Shown: positions 48,653 through 61,650 of the stretch, piece after piece
Position numbering within the stretch: position 1 is the first letter of the stretch
Layout of the letters: every line of letters starts with the position of its first letter
NCBI RefSeq assembly: GCF_003286085.1
Contig: NW_020825326.1
Span: 1,922,001-1,986,000 of the forward strand
From: Drosophila persimilis
Taxonomy: Eukaryota; Arthropoda; Insecta; Diptera; Drosophilidae
Reading direction: 5' to 3'
DNA length: 64,000 nt
Notes under the pieces: model-generated
Database searches by the model: none
Told to the model about the DNA's origin: nothing
What the model saw: only the letters and a program-made list of their open reading frames with translations
Position numbers and translations under genes: made by a program

Positions 48653-48721
48653 CCAGGTCCAGGTCCAGGTCCAGGTCCAGGTCCAGGTCCAGGTCCAGGT
48701 CCAGGTCCAGGTCCAGGTCCA
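48653..48721. repeat. CCAGGT hexanucleotide array
   Basis: About 11.5 perfect units with no interruption. It encodes Thr-Trp repeats on the minus strand, which is an artefact. Its perfection implies recent expansion. Confidence 0.95.
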
Positions 48722-51700
48722 GTTCCTGGTCCCTCGCCAAGCCATGCCAGGGCGTTGGCACATCGATGGCTTCACCAAAATGCAATTAGTGGCCACAATA
48801 TTGCGGCAGACTTGACAGATTTTATTGACGTCATTTTGGCTTTCGACTCCCTCGGCTAGCCAGAATGTAAATGGAAAATGAAACTGAAACCGAAACAGAA
48901 CACGGGAATATGCCAAAATGGAAATGAAAGATGTGGCAGCGGTGGCTGTAGTGGCAGCAGTGTGGCGACCACAAGTTTCAAAAAATCACTAATGGATTTT
49001 TAATATAATAAATAACATGCACTAACATAAAATGTCCATGGAAATGCCTGTGTCATCCATTAGGGCACTGATATGCTCACGTACCCAGCTCGGCACGGGA
49101 TTGGGATCCTCAATTACCTCAGACAGTGCCTGCCCCTGAAAGGAGAGAGCAGTTTCAGCAACGGCCTCGATATAATTGAATAGATATACCATTATTTCCA
49201 TTAATGCGTCCTCTCTTCGGTAACCTTTGACTCCCCCTTTGGTTCCCCCACAGCTAGAGGAGTCCCAACAAAGTGCTATTTTAGGCCACAAAAACCACAC
49301 AAAAGTTCTCCTCACCTCACCTCACCTCATCTCACCCCATCGGCCCAACACACAAAAGAGAGCAGCCAGGGGTGGTAAAAGACTTCAAAGAGGAGCAGGA
49401 GCTGGAGCGGGGGCAGCAGAGGGGGAGAGCGGTTAGCTATCAATGCGTAAGATACTCGCACAATGCCAAAATGGATTGAATGGGAATTAAGCATTATAAA
49501 TTATATGGAAATACACACACGCACACGTGGATGCAGACGAAGCCGGCAGATACAAGATACAAGAAAACCTGTTTGGCTTGAACCTTTCTATGCGCTAACA
49601 TAGACAGGAACGCTGAGAATACCTACACATGAGAATGCAGATGAGAATTTGATCCAATTAAAATGTTTTAAATATAATAATTAAGACATCCAAAAGAGAT
49701 ATTATGAAATAGAACTCGACCAAATAATCAATAACGAGAGCTATAAAAAAGGCTGGAGTGCTACTGAAAAGTGATGGAAATTGAATGTAGAACCAAATAT
49801 GAAAGTTGACTAAAATTTAAGAGAATGACATTAGGTTAAACAGATGCAGAAGGCTGTGTAAAAATATTACAAATGACTCAACCAGGGAATGCTTCCGACA
49901 TGAGCATGGATAGAGCAACCAGCAATCCGAAAGCCTGTTCAATAAGTATTATATTAAAAAACACGTGCCTTTCCGTAGTTTCCGAGTCTCTCGAAAAGGG
50001 TGTTTGCCATTCGTTGAGCCCATGGCCCGAGCCTGGCACGGCCAAGCCATGCAATTGAACGAAATCAATAATTCATTAAAATAATGTATGCATAAAGGAT
50101 GCATATTTATGGTCAATGGCGCTGGAGCTTCGACTATAACAACAACACCCGAAGCACCGGGAAAAGCAGCAGGGGAAGGAGCAGGAGCAGGAGCAGGAGC
50201 AGGAGAGAGCTCTGAGTCCCACACATACAGGATACAGGATAATCCGTTCGAATCGTGTGACTATATACTCATATAAAACAGATAGTACGAGTATGTGTGC
50301 GTGTGTGTATAGAAGAAGGCTGACTGTGTCGGCATATACGAGTATTTATTCACTCATTGATGGCCAATTGGTGTCAAAAGCCTGACGTAAGCCCCGAAAA
50401 AGTTGTTAACAAGTGGAAGTGGATCGGAAAGCTGGCGAGGAACTCCCACCGGTTAGCCAATAACAAGTGACTGTAAAGGAGGATTCAAGCTGAGCAAAGA
50501 TAGGATAAGAACTCTGAAATAATCAGACATTTCCCCCGCCGGACGAAGTTCCGAAATTGTTCTCCAAAGTGGAGGCGAAGGCGCGGGAAAAACAATCAAG
50601 GAAGCACTTAACCGAATGAAATACAAGTAAACAAATGAAAGTAAGCAAACACAAGACAAGCCATAGAGCAAATAGCTAAAGCGAGACGCGGACGCAGACG
50701 CAGACGCAGATGCAGACGCAGATGAAGATGCAGATGCAAATCGAGATGGAGTAAAAGTCCAAGTCCAAGGCAGACTCTCTTCCTTTTCTCTGGCTCTGGG
50801 TCTGGCTCTGGCTTTGGTCAAAACTAAAGCAATGAAATAAAATGAAAATGCATTAAGTATGCAGATGGAGTGCGCAGAGCTATATACGTACACTGAACTT
50901 TAGCTGGCTGTCGTGTTCGAATGGAGTCCTCTGGTCGGAGTCCACAGTCCAGAGTCCAGAGTCTCGAGTCTGGAGTCTGGAGTCCAGAGCCCGGAGTACG
51001 GAGTTTGGCAAATAGAGCTGCTAACGGTCATAACGAAGTTGCCGCTCCTGCCACCGGGAAGCGAAGCCATCAACTTGATACATGGCCCCCAGCGAAGAGC
51101 TTGTCACTCAGCGAGAGAGTCGAGTCAGTAAGCCCATAATGCAACACGCCGACTGCATTTAAATCATTTTTATGTGGCCCAGCCACAGACCAACAGCCGA
51201 ACAGCCGAACAGCCCAACAGCCATGGAACTGAAATGGAAACCGAAACTGAAACTGAACTGTTGCCACTATTTAACTTTAACTTGTCCAGCCAGCCAGCCC
51301 ATCCCACAGATTGTAGTCAACAAAAAACAAAAATAGGGGTACAGGGGAAGGAACAGGAAACTAGCAACGGCTGCTGTCAGAACTTTTTCTATTAGTTCGA
51401 TGTTTGATGAATTCTGATGTATCTTTAATGTCACTTCTGTTGTGTACTCCACATTGCCGCCACTGCCATTGCCACTGCCACTGCCACATTGACGCTGCCT
51501 CAGCCCTCTTCCCCACTGATTATCATTCGTTTTAGGGAAAAGCAGCTGTGTTTTGTATCCTATAAGTTGCAAGGACACATTTTTCGGATTGATTTCCTAG
51601 TCAGGTCAGCCTTTTTCTATCCACTGGCATCCTATCCATTGACACATTATAAATCGCATTCAATCACTCGGCACTCGGCGGAGAACACCACGCCTTCTAT

Positions 51701-53859
51701 CATTTCAGTACCAATATTTTTGAAGTATACAGAATAGAGGTACACTGAACACAATTGATAAAAGGACTTAAGTGGAAATTATGTTCCTTTATCTAGCAAG
51801 GGTATCATAATGCTTTTATAACATATTTTAAAGAGATTTAATATCAACACCTATAGATTTCAAATTTATACTGATGTTAGTTTCTAAAATCCAAGCCTTT
51901 TTACTATGGAACAAGACATTATTACAATCTCATCGCTTAACCAACGGAAAGGATGCATACGTGTTTTTTTCTGAATTCAAATTGAATATTTTGGAAAGTT
52001 GCTTGCAGAAAGGCGATGCTTCTTCCTTTTCTCACTCTCATACCTCTTCACCATACCAAATGCCGAGCCACCTGTCGAATCAATAAAATGCGGCCGCTGT
52101 TGATTGCGAATCAATGAACTCGACACTTCCTGGCCTGACTGCCACATCGAGACCCCCCCTCCCATTTCTGGTCTATCTTTCAGATACCAATTCAGCTGGT
52201 CGTGAGCCGCTAATTTACTAACGTTAATTAATAGCAAAATCGAAAATGTTCGCTTTGAACTTTGCCATCGTCGTCGCAGTCGTCGCAGTCGTCGCCCCCG
52301 TAGAGTGGAAGTGGTAGTCGAAACCGCGGCAGCCACACTTAAAGAGCTCCCCAACCCCGTCGCCACCCTTTTCTAATGGAAAGGGGGGAAAGCGCAGGGG
52401 AGTGGTAGAATCTCTTAGCCGGAGCACAAAGGAAATGGAACACTTTGCCGGGAAGAAGTTTAAGGAAGCTGCGGAAGCGGCTGTGGTCGCCCTATCAAAA
52501 AAGAAGAGGAATACCAGCGTCAAGGAGTGGGCAGAGGGAGAAGGGTTGGTCTGTGGGTGGCGGTGGGTGCTGGAGGATGGGTGGTAGAAAAAGTTGCAAA
52601 TTGACTTGCCTCCTGCGTGTGTCTTGAGGAAGTGGAAAACCTTTTAAGTTTCCGAGGAAATCAGGCGATAGATCCTGTCCAAGATCTATTTCTTTCCACT
52701 TGTCTTACTCACTTTTTTCACTTCTCTCAATCTCAATCTCAATCCCAATCCCAATCCCAATCTCTTTCTTCTTTTCTCACTTTCCCTCTCTCTGACTTTA
52801 TCTGTCTTTATCTATGTACTATATGACTTGGGTCAATTCTGAGTGCGTGGAGGAATCGAAGTAGAGTATCGCCCATGGTTATCGATATGGGGAGAGCACG
52901 CATTGAATCGAAAACGATTCTCGGCGAGTGCCGGAAACGGATATGGATAATGGCCAGGGGGCGAAAAGAGAAGGAGGTGAAGGCGGAGAAGAGCCAGCAA
53001 TCGACTCAAGGTCTCCAAACATTTGATTTGGAGAAGCCCCGCCTCTTCATCTAGCCTTCGCTCTTCAAACCGGGCTAATTTTGAATGCAGCGCACAACAG
53101 AGTCGAGCAAGTGCGGGTCGGGAGTGGGTCTGGGCCTGGGGATGGGCATAGGCATGGGGATAGGACTGGGGGTGCGAGTGGGAGTGGAGGAGTGCAGGAG
53201 TGGCACGGTCACGCAGACGATTGATTTGGTAACGGGCCATTGTCACGCCGTCTATAAAATAGCCAGACGAAGCATCGCACCGTGAGAGGCAGGATGGGAA
53301 GAGGAAGAGGATTAGTGTTTGGGGATTGTCCCGAAAAATGGCAAAAAGGATTTGCTTAAAGTCAACGTCTGACTGGGAGATGTGACTGGGACTGGGACTG
53401 GGACTCGGACTCGGACTCGGACTCCGACTGAGGCTGAAGCTGATGGCACAATGAAGAGATGGAGAATGCTACGCGGGCCAGCACGTACGCATTCTGTATT
53501 GAAAAACACACACGGACGGACACACGCACGACCAATGGCCAATGGCCAATGGGCAATGGTACCAGCGGACAGTCGCATTGAATGAGGTAAAAGTTTGTTA
53601 GTTTGAACACGAAATATTTTATTATTATATATAATTTGCCATTATGATGATTATACGTGGGGAGCACACCCAAGCCGTCGCACCACCCACCATTCCGGAT
53701 TCAATGAGCATTGCTGTTCTGTCCTCGTCCTCGCATCGAGTGTTGCATACTTTATGTCCTTGGCGCAATCACAGCTATGCACCTAGGGACCTAGGGATCT
53801 ATGGAAGGGCAGGACAGGGCCAGACGGGTAACAGTCCAATTGAATCTACATTGCTGGAC

Positions 53860-53882
53860 AGATGATGATGATGATGATGATG
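53860..53882. repeat. GAT trinucleotide microsatellite
   Basis: Seven perfect GAT units; frames across it are short. Confidence 0.9.
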
Positions 53883-54122
53883 CTGGTGGCCAGACAATTC
53901 TAGTGCCCAAAAGCATAAATAAAGGTGTCAAAAAATCTGGTCACGTGGCTGGACTGGATTTTTCCCTTTTCTTTACACTTCTTTTTAAGGGAATGCTTTT
54001 TAGAATAGGATTTGTAAAAAAAAATTGCAAGTCCTTTGTAGTGTATAGTTCGAAGAATATAATATAATTATTCTCAAAATTATCATAGAATTCAGTACGG
54101 GGCTGCTACAATTGTCACATTT

Positions 54123-54227
54123 CGATAGTCAAATCGAAACTGATCGATATCAATGTATTCACGGAATCCATATTGCACAGTTTTCGTAAGAGAATCGGGA
54201 GCTTTCGATATTTTGTCTACTGCGATA
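54123..54227. promoter_or_regulatory. Cluster of CGATA motifs, possible BEAF-32/DREF site
   Basis: Four CGATA motifs occur within 105 bases (54,123; 54,145; 54,206; 54,223), one of them within ATCGATAT, plus a further ATCGAT at about 54,232. Clustered CGATA is the recognition pattern of the Drosophila boundary protein BEAF-32 and overlaps the DREF site. No promoter or gene start is seen nearby, so function is inference. Confidence 0.3.
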
Positions 54228-57200
54228 CTTAGATCGATTGCGCTGGTGTCAATATATTTTCTTTTGATTGCTGCTCATCCCATGCCCATCATCAGTTGTA
54301 AAATACATACTCTTCTCCCCAATGTCCTCGGATCGTTGAACCCTTAAAGGTTGTAGGGACAGGGACAGCCCCTCGGGGCTGAGCAGCGAGGCAATCAACG
54401 TGATTATCATTGTTGGGCTTGGGATTGCCGCCCAATTGTCAGCGCTTTGACAGCACAGCGACTGGAATGGAGGGACTCTGCATAAATTAAAACTGCCTTC
54501 CAGACTGTGTGCAGTCGTCGCCGTCCTCCCTCCGAGATGGGGGGAAAGTGGGAAGAAGTCAACTCAAGTTTCACTTAATTAACTGCAATAAGAAACTGAA
54601 ATTAACCCCGAACCCAGTCCGACCCTAGTCCGACCCCGACCCCGACCCCGACCCCGAGAATGAACCATGGAAGCAGACACAGTGACTGACGATAGTTTCA
54701 TCCCGTCTTGAGCTCTTTTTACCCACTACCGCCCTTCATTGGGAAAGGGATGCTGGTGATGATGATGATGGAAAGTGTTGGAAAAGATTCAAAACGTGCA
54801 GGATAAGGACGAACTTTGCTCAAGCTGCACTCATAATTCCTTTAGCTAATTTGCATCGTTATATTTTAATAGAGGGACGTGACAAGGCCTCCTCACTTTC
54901 GCTCGCTCTGCCTGATCCATGCAACAATAATTGCGTTAATAATTAGTAATGGGCAATCATTGGCATGTTGCCAGGGGCTGATGTCGCCACCCACTGTGCC
55001 AGCAGCACTCGAGTGTTGCAGCGCTGCTAGCAACATTGTTGCTTGGGCAGCGTCGCCCAATTGGCTCGTTGTCCTGCCCCCGACATGTTTTCGGTTCGGC
55101 TCTGGCAAAGGAAACGGCAAAGAACGTAAAACCACCCACTCAAACAAACCCAAGGCAACGGGAGCTTCGGGAAGGTCTCCTTTTGTTTGGGGCTGCCACT
55201 GCCGCAGACACAGTGTTCGTGAAGCAACGAGGCGCATCGGTGGCCCAGAGGCGACCACAGGCAGTGTGGCAGGTGAAGGAAATTACGGGACAAGGCACTA
55301 GGCACTAGGCACCAGGCACCAGGCTACTGGAGCCAGTCAGCCATCAGATGATCCGATGTCGAGGTGGAAACTCAGCCAGCAGTTCGATTTCCATTGTTCC
55401 GGGCCAGAGAGCCCCAGACTCTATCAGGAGGCTCCAAGTATTTCAAGTATTTCCGATGCTATCAGAGAGCCAGAGTCGAAGTCGGATCAGGTACAGAACA
55501 TGTCTGTTGCCTTTTTGCATTCCACGCATTTCTCACATCGGCTTGCAAAAGGCGAGCGTCGGAAAGTAAATGAAAGAAAAGGACTAGAAAAGAATGAAAA
55601 CCAAAAATTCGAAGCCTTGAAGCAGGGCCAGAGCTCGGAGAAGAACCACAGCCGAAATGAAACGAGATGAAGTGAAATTAAAAGAGTTGCATTGAGATGA
55701 AAGGATGAAACACAAATGAAGCATAATGTAACCTTTGGCCTCGGCACCAACGCACATGGCTCGACAATGGGCTGATGGCCAGGCCTGTACCCGGCCTTCT
55801 CGGAACATTTTTTCGATTGCTGCAAATTTCGATAAGGAAATTAGTCAAAAGATTTCAATCTTGTCGATTGGCTAAAAATCTGGTTGAAAAATGTACGGCA
55901 AATCATCATAAGACTATAGCGATATTTCAGATATATGTAGATTCTATGGCTGCTAAAAGATATAATGGAGACAGGACGGAGGATCTCTGTTTGTTGATTG
56001 ATTGGAACAGACCACGTGACCAGGTCACAGGTCAGGTAATTCGATACCCTCGAAATGATGCCCTGTTCGGAAAACCATTCCCAATGGCTGTCAGCTTTGG
56101 GCTCAGTTTTTAGTTGAACAAAAAATTAAAGACCTTCGCAAGCTTTCGAATTACTAATCTGTAGTCGCATTGGAAATATGTAACCTCACGAAAAAATTAT
56201 CATAAATAGTCGTTTGTACTTAAACACAATTTTCCATAGATCAATTCGATGGCTGAATTCGCTTTTTTTATCGTTTAAAAAAATCGAAAAAAACATATGT
56301 ACATATATATATGTAGTATTTATTTGATGACTTTAGCAACTTCCAAGCTTTCATATCCTCCTGGTCGAATCAGTCCCGCACTCAATCAATCAGTCCCCGC
56401 ATTTCTGGGCCCTTCATTACATTAACTAACGTTGGGTAGAGTGAAATCAGTACAAGGGCTTGCCAGGGATTGCCAGAGATTTCCAGAGAAAAGGAGAACA
56501 GGCCAGACAATGGGGCACTTTGCCTGGCAACTTAAACTGAAAGTAATTCCACTAAAATGTTTATAACAAAATTCAAATAAAAATGCCGTTGATGGCGTTG
56601 TGCCTGGCTGGAGATGGGAGGCAAGAGACGGGACTCGGAGTCGGAGTCGGAGTCGGAGTCGGTAATCCGAGGACCAGGTAATGCTGACGCTGGAGCATTA
56701 TTTACCCCCGTGTCTGAGCAAGCAGACAAAATTTAAAAGTGAAATCAAACAATGCGAAAATAACTTGGAAAACAATGTCAAGTGTTTTGCGAATGAATTG
56801 GCGGGGAGGAGCGGACGGACGGGCTGCCTGGGTTGCCTGGGCTGGCTGGGCTGGCTGGGAGCAACCAAAGCGGAAACGGAAATTGCACGACAAGAAACTG
56901 AGAAATGAATTGGACTGCCTGACGCAACAAACAATTGTGTGTGGGAGCCCGAAAAAGTTTCGCCTTCGCTTTGCATTGCCCGAATTACGTGTTATTTTCA
57001 TTTGAAATTGCCTGAAAGGATAAGAAATTCCTTCCATGGTCTCGGAAATTGTTTGGCAAGTTTCTGTTTGCCATATCTTCAAACCCAATTACATGTATGG
57101 TGGATGGGGAATTTTTCTCTGAACTAATCTATGGGCTGCAGTATGATTCCCTTGAGTATTACAATTCTCTCAGTGTAACCTAAGGCTGAGCTTGTCTTAA

Positions 57201-60200
57201 TATGCCCAATGCATCTGCACGGTCTGTATTGCAAGGCAGGTGTTGGTTCGCCTATGCAGAGGGTACTCAAATCCAATTATTATTCTTATTCTTACTTCTT
57301 ATTAAATGTCCCTCATGCAGTTCAGTTTATTAAAAACTCGTTCATGCAGCATCTAATCATATCATACGATTTGAGCCTTTAAGTACTGCGGTGGAATACT
57401 GATTTGGAAAAATAGCTGCAACATTTAGCAATCAGCTGGAAGATCGGTCTGTGAGTGTGTTTAAGGCTTCGGTGCTGTCCGAGGTTTCTGTTGTTTCTGG
57501 CGGCAGGCCAGTGCCAACCGTCCCGTGTGTGTGTGTGTGAGTGGTTTTGCTGTAGATACAACCGCAACAGTTGCGGCGACACTTTTGTCGCTTTGAAGCA
57601 GCACCAGAAGGCCACTTGAGTCAAGTGCAGTCAGGGCAACGGCAACAGGAAACTTGAGGAGGATGGGGAGGACCAAGGCAAGAACCAGGGAGAGACAGAG
57701 GCGCTGACAGTCGAGAGTTGGCAAAGAAGGTGAAAAGGTATGCCAGGCTACGACCTTCGTCCTTCGTCCTCCGTCCTCCGTCTTCCCCTTATTCTTCTTT
57801 TCCCTTGCCGTGTTCCCTTTTCCGTTTCTTGTTGCGTCAACATTGAAACACATTCATGGGGCTTTGTCCCATCTCCCCATCGCCTTGTCCCCATGGCCCC
57901 CCTCTGTGTCTGTCTGTCTGACTGTCTGACTGTCTGTTTGAATGTCTGGCCCAGCTCTGGTTCTATGCTGGCTTGGTCCTTTCCGCTGACAAAGCCAAGT
58001 AAAAGTTAACTTAAGCAGCTGCCAAGTGACTTGAAAGTACTTGAGCGCATCCTTAAGCAGGATATCAACTGGCAAAAGCGCTGAAAGGAGCAGCCAACTC
58101 TATCGCGCCATCTCCCTCTTGCTGTTCTGTTGTCTCCTCCTTCAAGTCTCGTTTCAGTTAAACGCATGAAAATATTGTAAGAACACAACGAGAACGAGAA
58201 CGTCTCCAGTTTTGCAGCCACTGACAGGAAATCTCAGTCACCAGCACCCTGACCCCTGCCACTCACTAGCATTCCATAGAGATGCGCAGTAATGTAGTGA
58301 CTACGACTCATCCCCATACTCTGACAGTTACCCGACCCGACCCGACCCGATCCGATCGAATCTGAACTGATCGATTTGTGGTCATCTGTGATCAGAGATC
58401 AGCTGGTTTCCGTTTACCTATAGATGTTGTGGGCATATCAAAGTGAGAATTAATATCAATTAGAACAATATCAGTTCATATAAGCATGGGAAGCGAAAAT
58501 AATTCCACCCAGAATGCACGTACTACGTAATACGTATACAAATCCCCATGTAGCTCCACGATCCCCAAGTCAGCAAAGTTAAAGATATGAAGAAGGGAAA
58601 AGCATTACAAGATCAATCCCAAACTCCGAGTTTCTCCACCGCTAATGGAGTGGAGTGTTACAGTTATAGAAATTCCTGCCACAACAGTAGGAGTTTCTAG
58701 TGATGCCTTGGGTGAGAGCGTGAGCGGTGGTGGCGACACTCGATGTCGCCTCATCTCCGGTGCTGGGCGACCGCTTGTCGTGGCATCACGTTGTGGCCTT
58801 TTATTAGATACGTGCTGTATCTCTGTTTACCAACTTTGATGGTGTTAATGCTGGTTTGTTGCTCTCTTCAAGGAGTGGGCCATGGCTTTGTTCTCGCCTG
58901 TGATATATATCTGTCTGTGTGACCCCGCACACTCACAGGCGCCCATGCTCACGTGTGGGTTTGGCGACTTAAATGATAGCGGCACAGGACACAGAACACA
59001 TAGCACAGAACCCAGGACACGCCTTTAAAGGCCGTTAAAAGTTCAGCGTGCTGGTAAAATTGCTTGGAAGGGTAATGGGTAAGGCCTGTGCAATTGAAAG
59101 AACCTTGACTCTGGCTTCCACCTAAAGAACATATTACTTTAAGCCGAGCTAACCGAACTGGCACACTTATGCACAAGAGCCTGTTCATGTGCATGTGGGG
59201 ACAAATGTACCTAAACTGCCATCGACTGTCGAGGATGGAGCGGAGCAAGCAGCGCAGCTAACGAAACGGAAACTTGTATAAAAATTTAATTAAAAGTGCA
59301 ATTGCCTGATTTCTACAACGCTCCTTCCACACTACTACATGAATATAAATACATACACATATATGTACATACATATATATGAATGTATTTCCCGAACTAT
59401 ATACAAATATAACTATATACATATATACGCATGTATATATATATATATCTATATATGTATATATCGTAGCGTTCTGCAGAACAGCCAGAACAACAGCCAG
59501 CCACCACCGCCACCATCATCAGGAGCAGCAGCACCGCAGCAACACTCGAAGCGCATTAAAAATTCAACAGCAATTGTGTTTGGGTCCAATTGGAGGTCAG
59601 GCGAGGCTGCTGCAGCGTGGAGGAGCCGCCCGACCCGCATAGCCGCCTTCCGTCCCTGACTCTGCCCAGATGGTGGATGGTGTGTGCGCGTGTGTGGGGC
59701 CAGTGGCGGAGCTAAACGGGGTTTGGGTTTTGGTTTGGGTTTGGGCTTGGGTTTGCGATTGGATAAGGGGAACCTTCACTCAAAGGAATGATCGCATGTG
59801 AAATTACTAAAAACTGATGTGATTTGACTCTCTGACTGTTTTCCATGTTGAATTCAGTTAGTCCCCCCTCGGTCACATCTCTGAGTCATTTTCGCACGCT
59901 GCCCAAAGAGAGGTCCTGGTCCAGCGCCAGCACCAACTCGAACTGCGTTCGGCCGTTGACTGCAGCCAGCGACGGCAATCGCATGAACCGGAAATGCGCA
60001 AAACTAACGGATAATGGAAAATGGCGTTGGCAACTGGCGCAACCGAGTGTGGCTTTAAATGGCGCGACCCCGGAATGACGACACAGTCGCCAGTCGCCAG
60101 TAACAGTCTCCCGATTCCATTTCCAGTTTCAGTTGCAGTTACGGCAGACGCATCGAGAAAGTTAGCCAGAAGTCAGTGAGGAAGTAAGGAGGATGTCGGG

Positions 60201-61444
60201 AGGATGTGGGGTGGAGATGTCGGCGGCCGCATAAACTCCCAAATAACACTGAATGTCATGGTTATGTTTACGTGCTGTCAAATTAACCGGAAGTGGTCGT
60301 TTAAGTTTTCGGTCTGCCCTCGCAATTAAAGCAAATTAATGCAGAATTAATTCATAGACGCTGCGGACTACTGACCAGGACTGGCATGAACTCGACTGCA
60401 GATGCTGTGGCTCCAAAACAGTCTCAGCCATGATATGTACGCTTGCTGCTCAAAATGATTCCTGACTCTGGATTGTGAATCCTCGATTTGCGATTCTAGA
60501 TCCGAGACTCAGATTCCGATTTTTCCAGTGACGATGATGACGACAATTATGGAGCTTAAACTCGATGACTTACCCTGTCAGGGCAGTCAGTGGAGGTAAC
60601 CATGTGGAGGCATGTGCAATCAGCAAACCTGTAAATTATCAAACGCATCATTCAATGAGCCAGCAGGACGAGGGTGGGGCGGGGCAAGATGGCATGGGAC
60701 TGGTATACAAATGCTGAATGAACCAAGGGTAATGAAGCAAAGGCCTCTTCTCTGGATGCCCCGCTTGCCGACTGGGATGGATGGATGGCTGGGACTCAGA
60801 TTGGGCTGGGCGCCGGGCAAACAACAGCCAGCCAGCCAGCATCGATTATTGCGAATTTTCCGAGTGGGCAAGGGACTCCACGGGAATCTGAACGAGTGTC
60901 CTGCCGGCTTCAGGACACCTGAATAAATGGCAGATGGTGCCGTAAAATCTTTGGTTAGGGACAATCATCCTGTGTGCGAGTGTGGGCTCCAGGCTTCAGG
61001 CTTCATGTTTTCTCCTGAAATTCTTATTGATGCTTCGTTATAGGTTATTTTAGCATTTAAGAATTTTTGGTGGGCAGACCGATAAAAGCCTTCCCATTGG
61101 AATAGAAATATGGAATAGCATCGCATAATGGGAGGTAAGAATATAATTTTCATCAGAAATTGTGTTGAAGAACAAAGAATTGCTCCGAATGCGAACTATG
61201 AACTTTCATGCTACTCCTTAATTTCTCATTTAAAATAACTATTTATTGTTTACATATGAGAACATACTTATGCAGCTTTCACTACCAGAACTATCGTTCT
61301 GTCGCCGATGTGTATGGAGGCAACAGTCTAACAGTCCTTAGTCGATTTTGAAGAATAAATATGAGGAAAGTAAATCTATAGCGGTGTCAAGCCTTTCATT
61401 CAAAAGACCAGGTAAAGGAAGGAATGGGTATGGGACACAGTAAT
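54228..61444. other. Unique noncoding DNA with simple repeats
   Basis: Repeats include GACCCC (54,629-54,657), CACTAGG/CACCAGG (55,293-55,323), GGAGTC (56,631-56,662), CCCGA (58,330-58,350) and a TA-rich tract (59,412-59,464). A GC3-rich open stretch at 59,850-59,990 following an acceptor-like GAATTCAG is noted separately. No gene is recognised. Confidence 0.5.
59412..59464. repeat. TA-rich microsatellite
   Basis: TATATAC and TA units, in a context of TACATATATG-like palindromes from 59,352. Confidence 0.85.
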
Positions 61445-61650
61445 ATGTACACGATTGCCCTAGCAATTGTACTATCAGCCCTCGTTTTCAACCCTAGCAC
61501 GCAGATGCAGATGCAAGTACCCACATTCGCCTATTCCATTTTTTTCCCATATTTCGACAAATTGCGTAACAAGTTGCTAAAATTCAGATCAACTTCGATT
61601 TCCCAGAGGGCTATGCCTTCAGCGATATAGCTGAAGCCGATGCAGTTTAA
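61445..61650 (+). CDS. Candidate small secreted peptide gene, two exons
   Basis: Exon 1 (61,445-61,516) encodes 24 residues starting MYTIALAIVLSALVF, a textbook signal-peptide core ending near a Gln/Met-rich stretch. A 71-base intron is inferred at 61,517-61,587: GTACCC donor (weak at +4 to +6), a T-rich centre, a TAAC branch-like motif and an ATTCAG acceptor. It falls between codons (phase 0). Exon 2 (61,588-61,650) adds 20 residues beginning INFDFPEGYAF and a TAA stop. Unspliced reading hits a stop with less protein-like sequence. Two in-frame ATGs lie seven and five codons upstream; I prefer the one directly before the hydrophobic core. A possible initiator TCATTC at 61,396-61,401 has a TATA-like TCTATAG upstream (61,375). 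The size fits accessory-gland or other small extracellular peptides. No homologue is recalled. A CAAG|GTGAGT just after the stop may be a 3' UTR splice donor. Confidence 0.4.

Larger units (their letters stand above)
48188..54122. other. Unique noncoding DNA with simple repeats
   Basis: No gene recognised. Repeats are CCAGGT (48,653-48,721), GGAGCA (50,170-50,202), GCAGAC/GCAGAT (50,685-50,749), GAGTCCA/GAGTCTG (50,940-50,995), CAATCT/CAATCC (52,725-52,763), GGGACT/CGGACT (53,384-53,430) and GAT (53,860-53,882). Confidence 0.5.

Noticed and set aside
48608-48916. Minus-strand frame with Thr-Trp repeats
   Set aside because: It is the translation of the CCAGGT hexamer array, not a protein.
52833-53246. 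Minus-strand 137-codon frame rich in His, Leu and Arg
   Set aside because: Its composition follows imperfect GGGCAT/GGGACT-type repeats at 53,110-53,190 and the frame has no motif.
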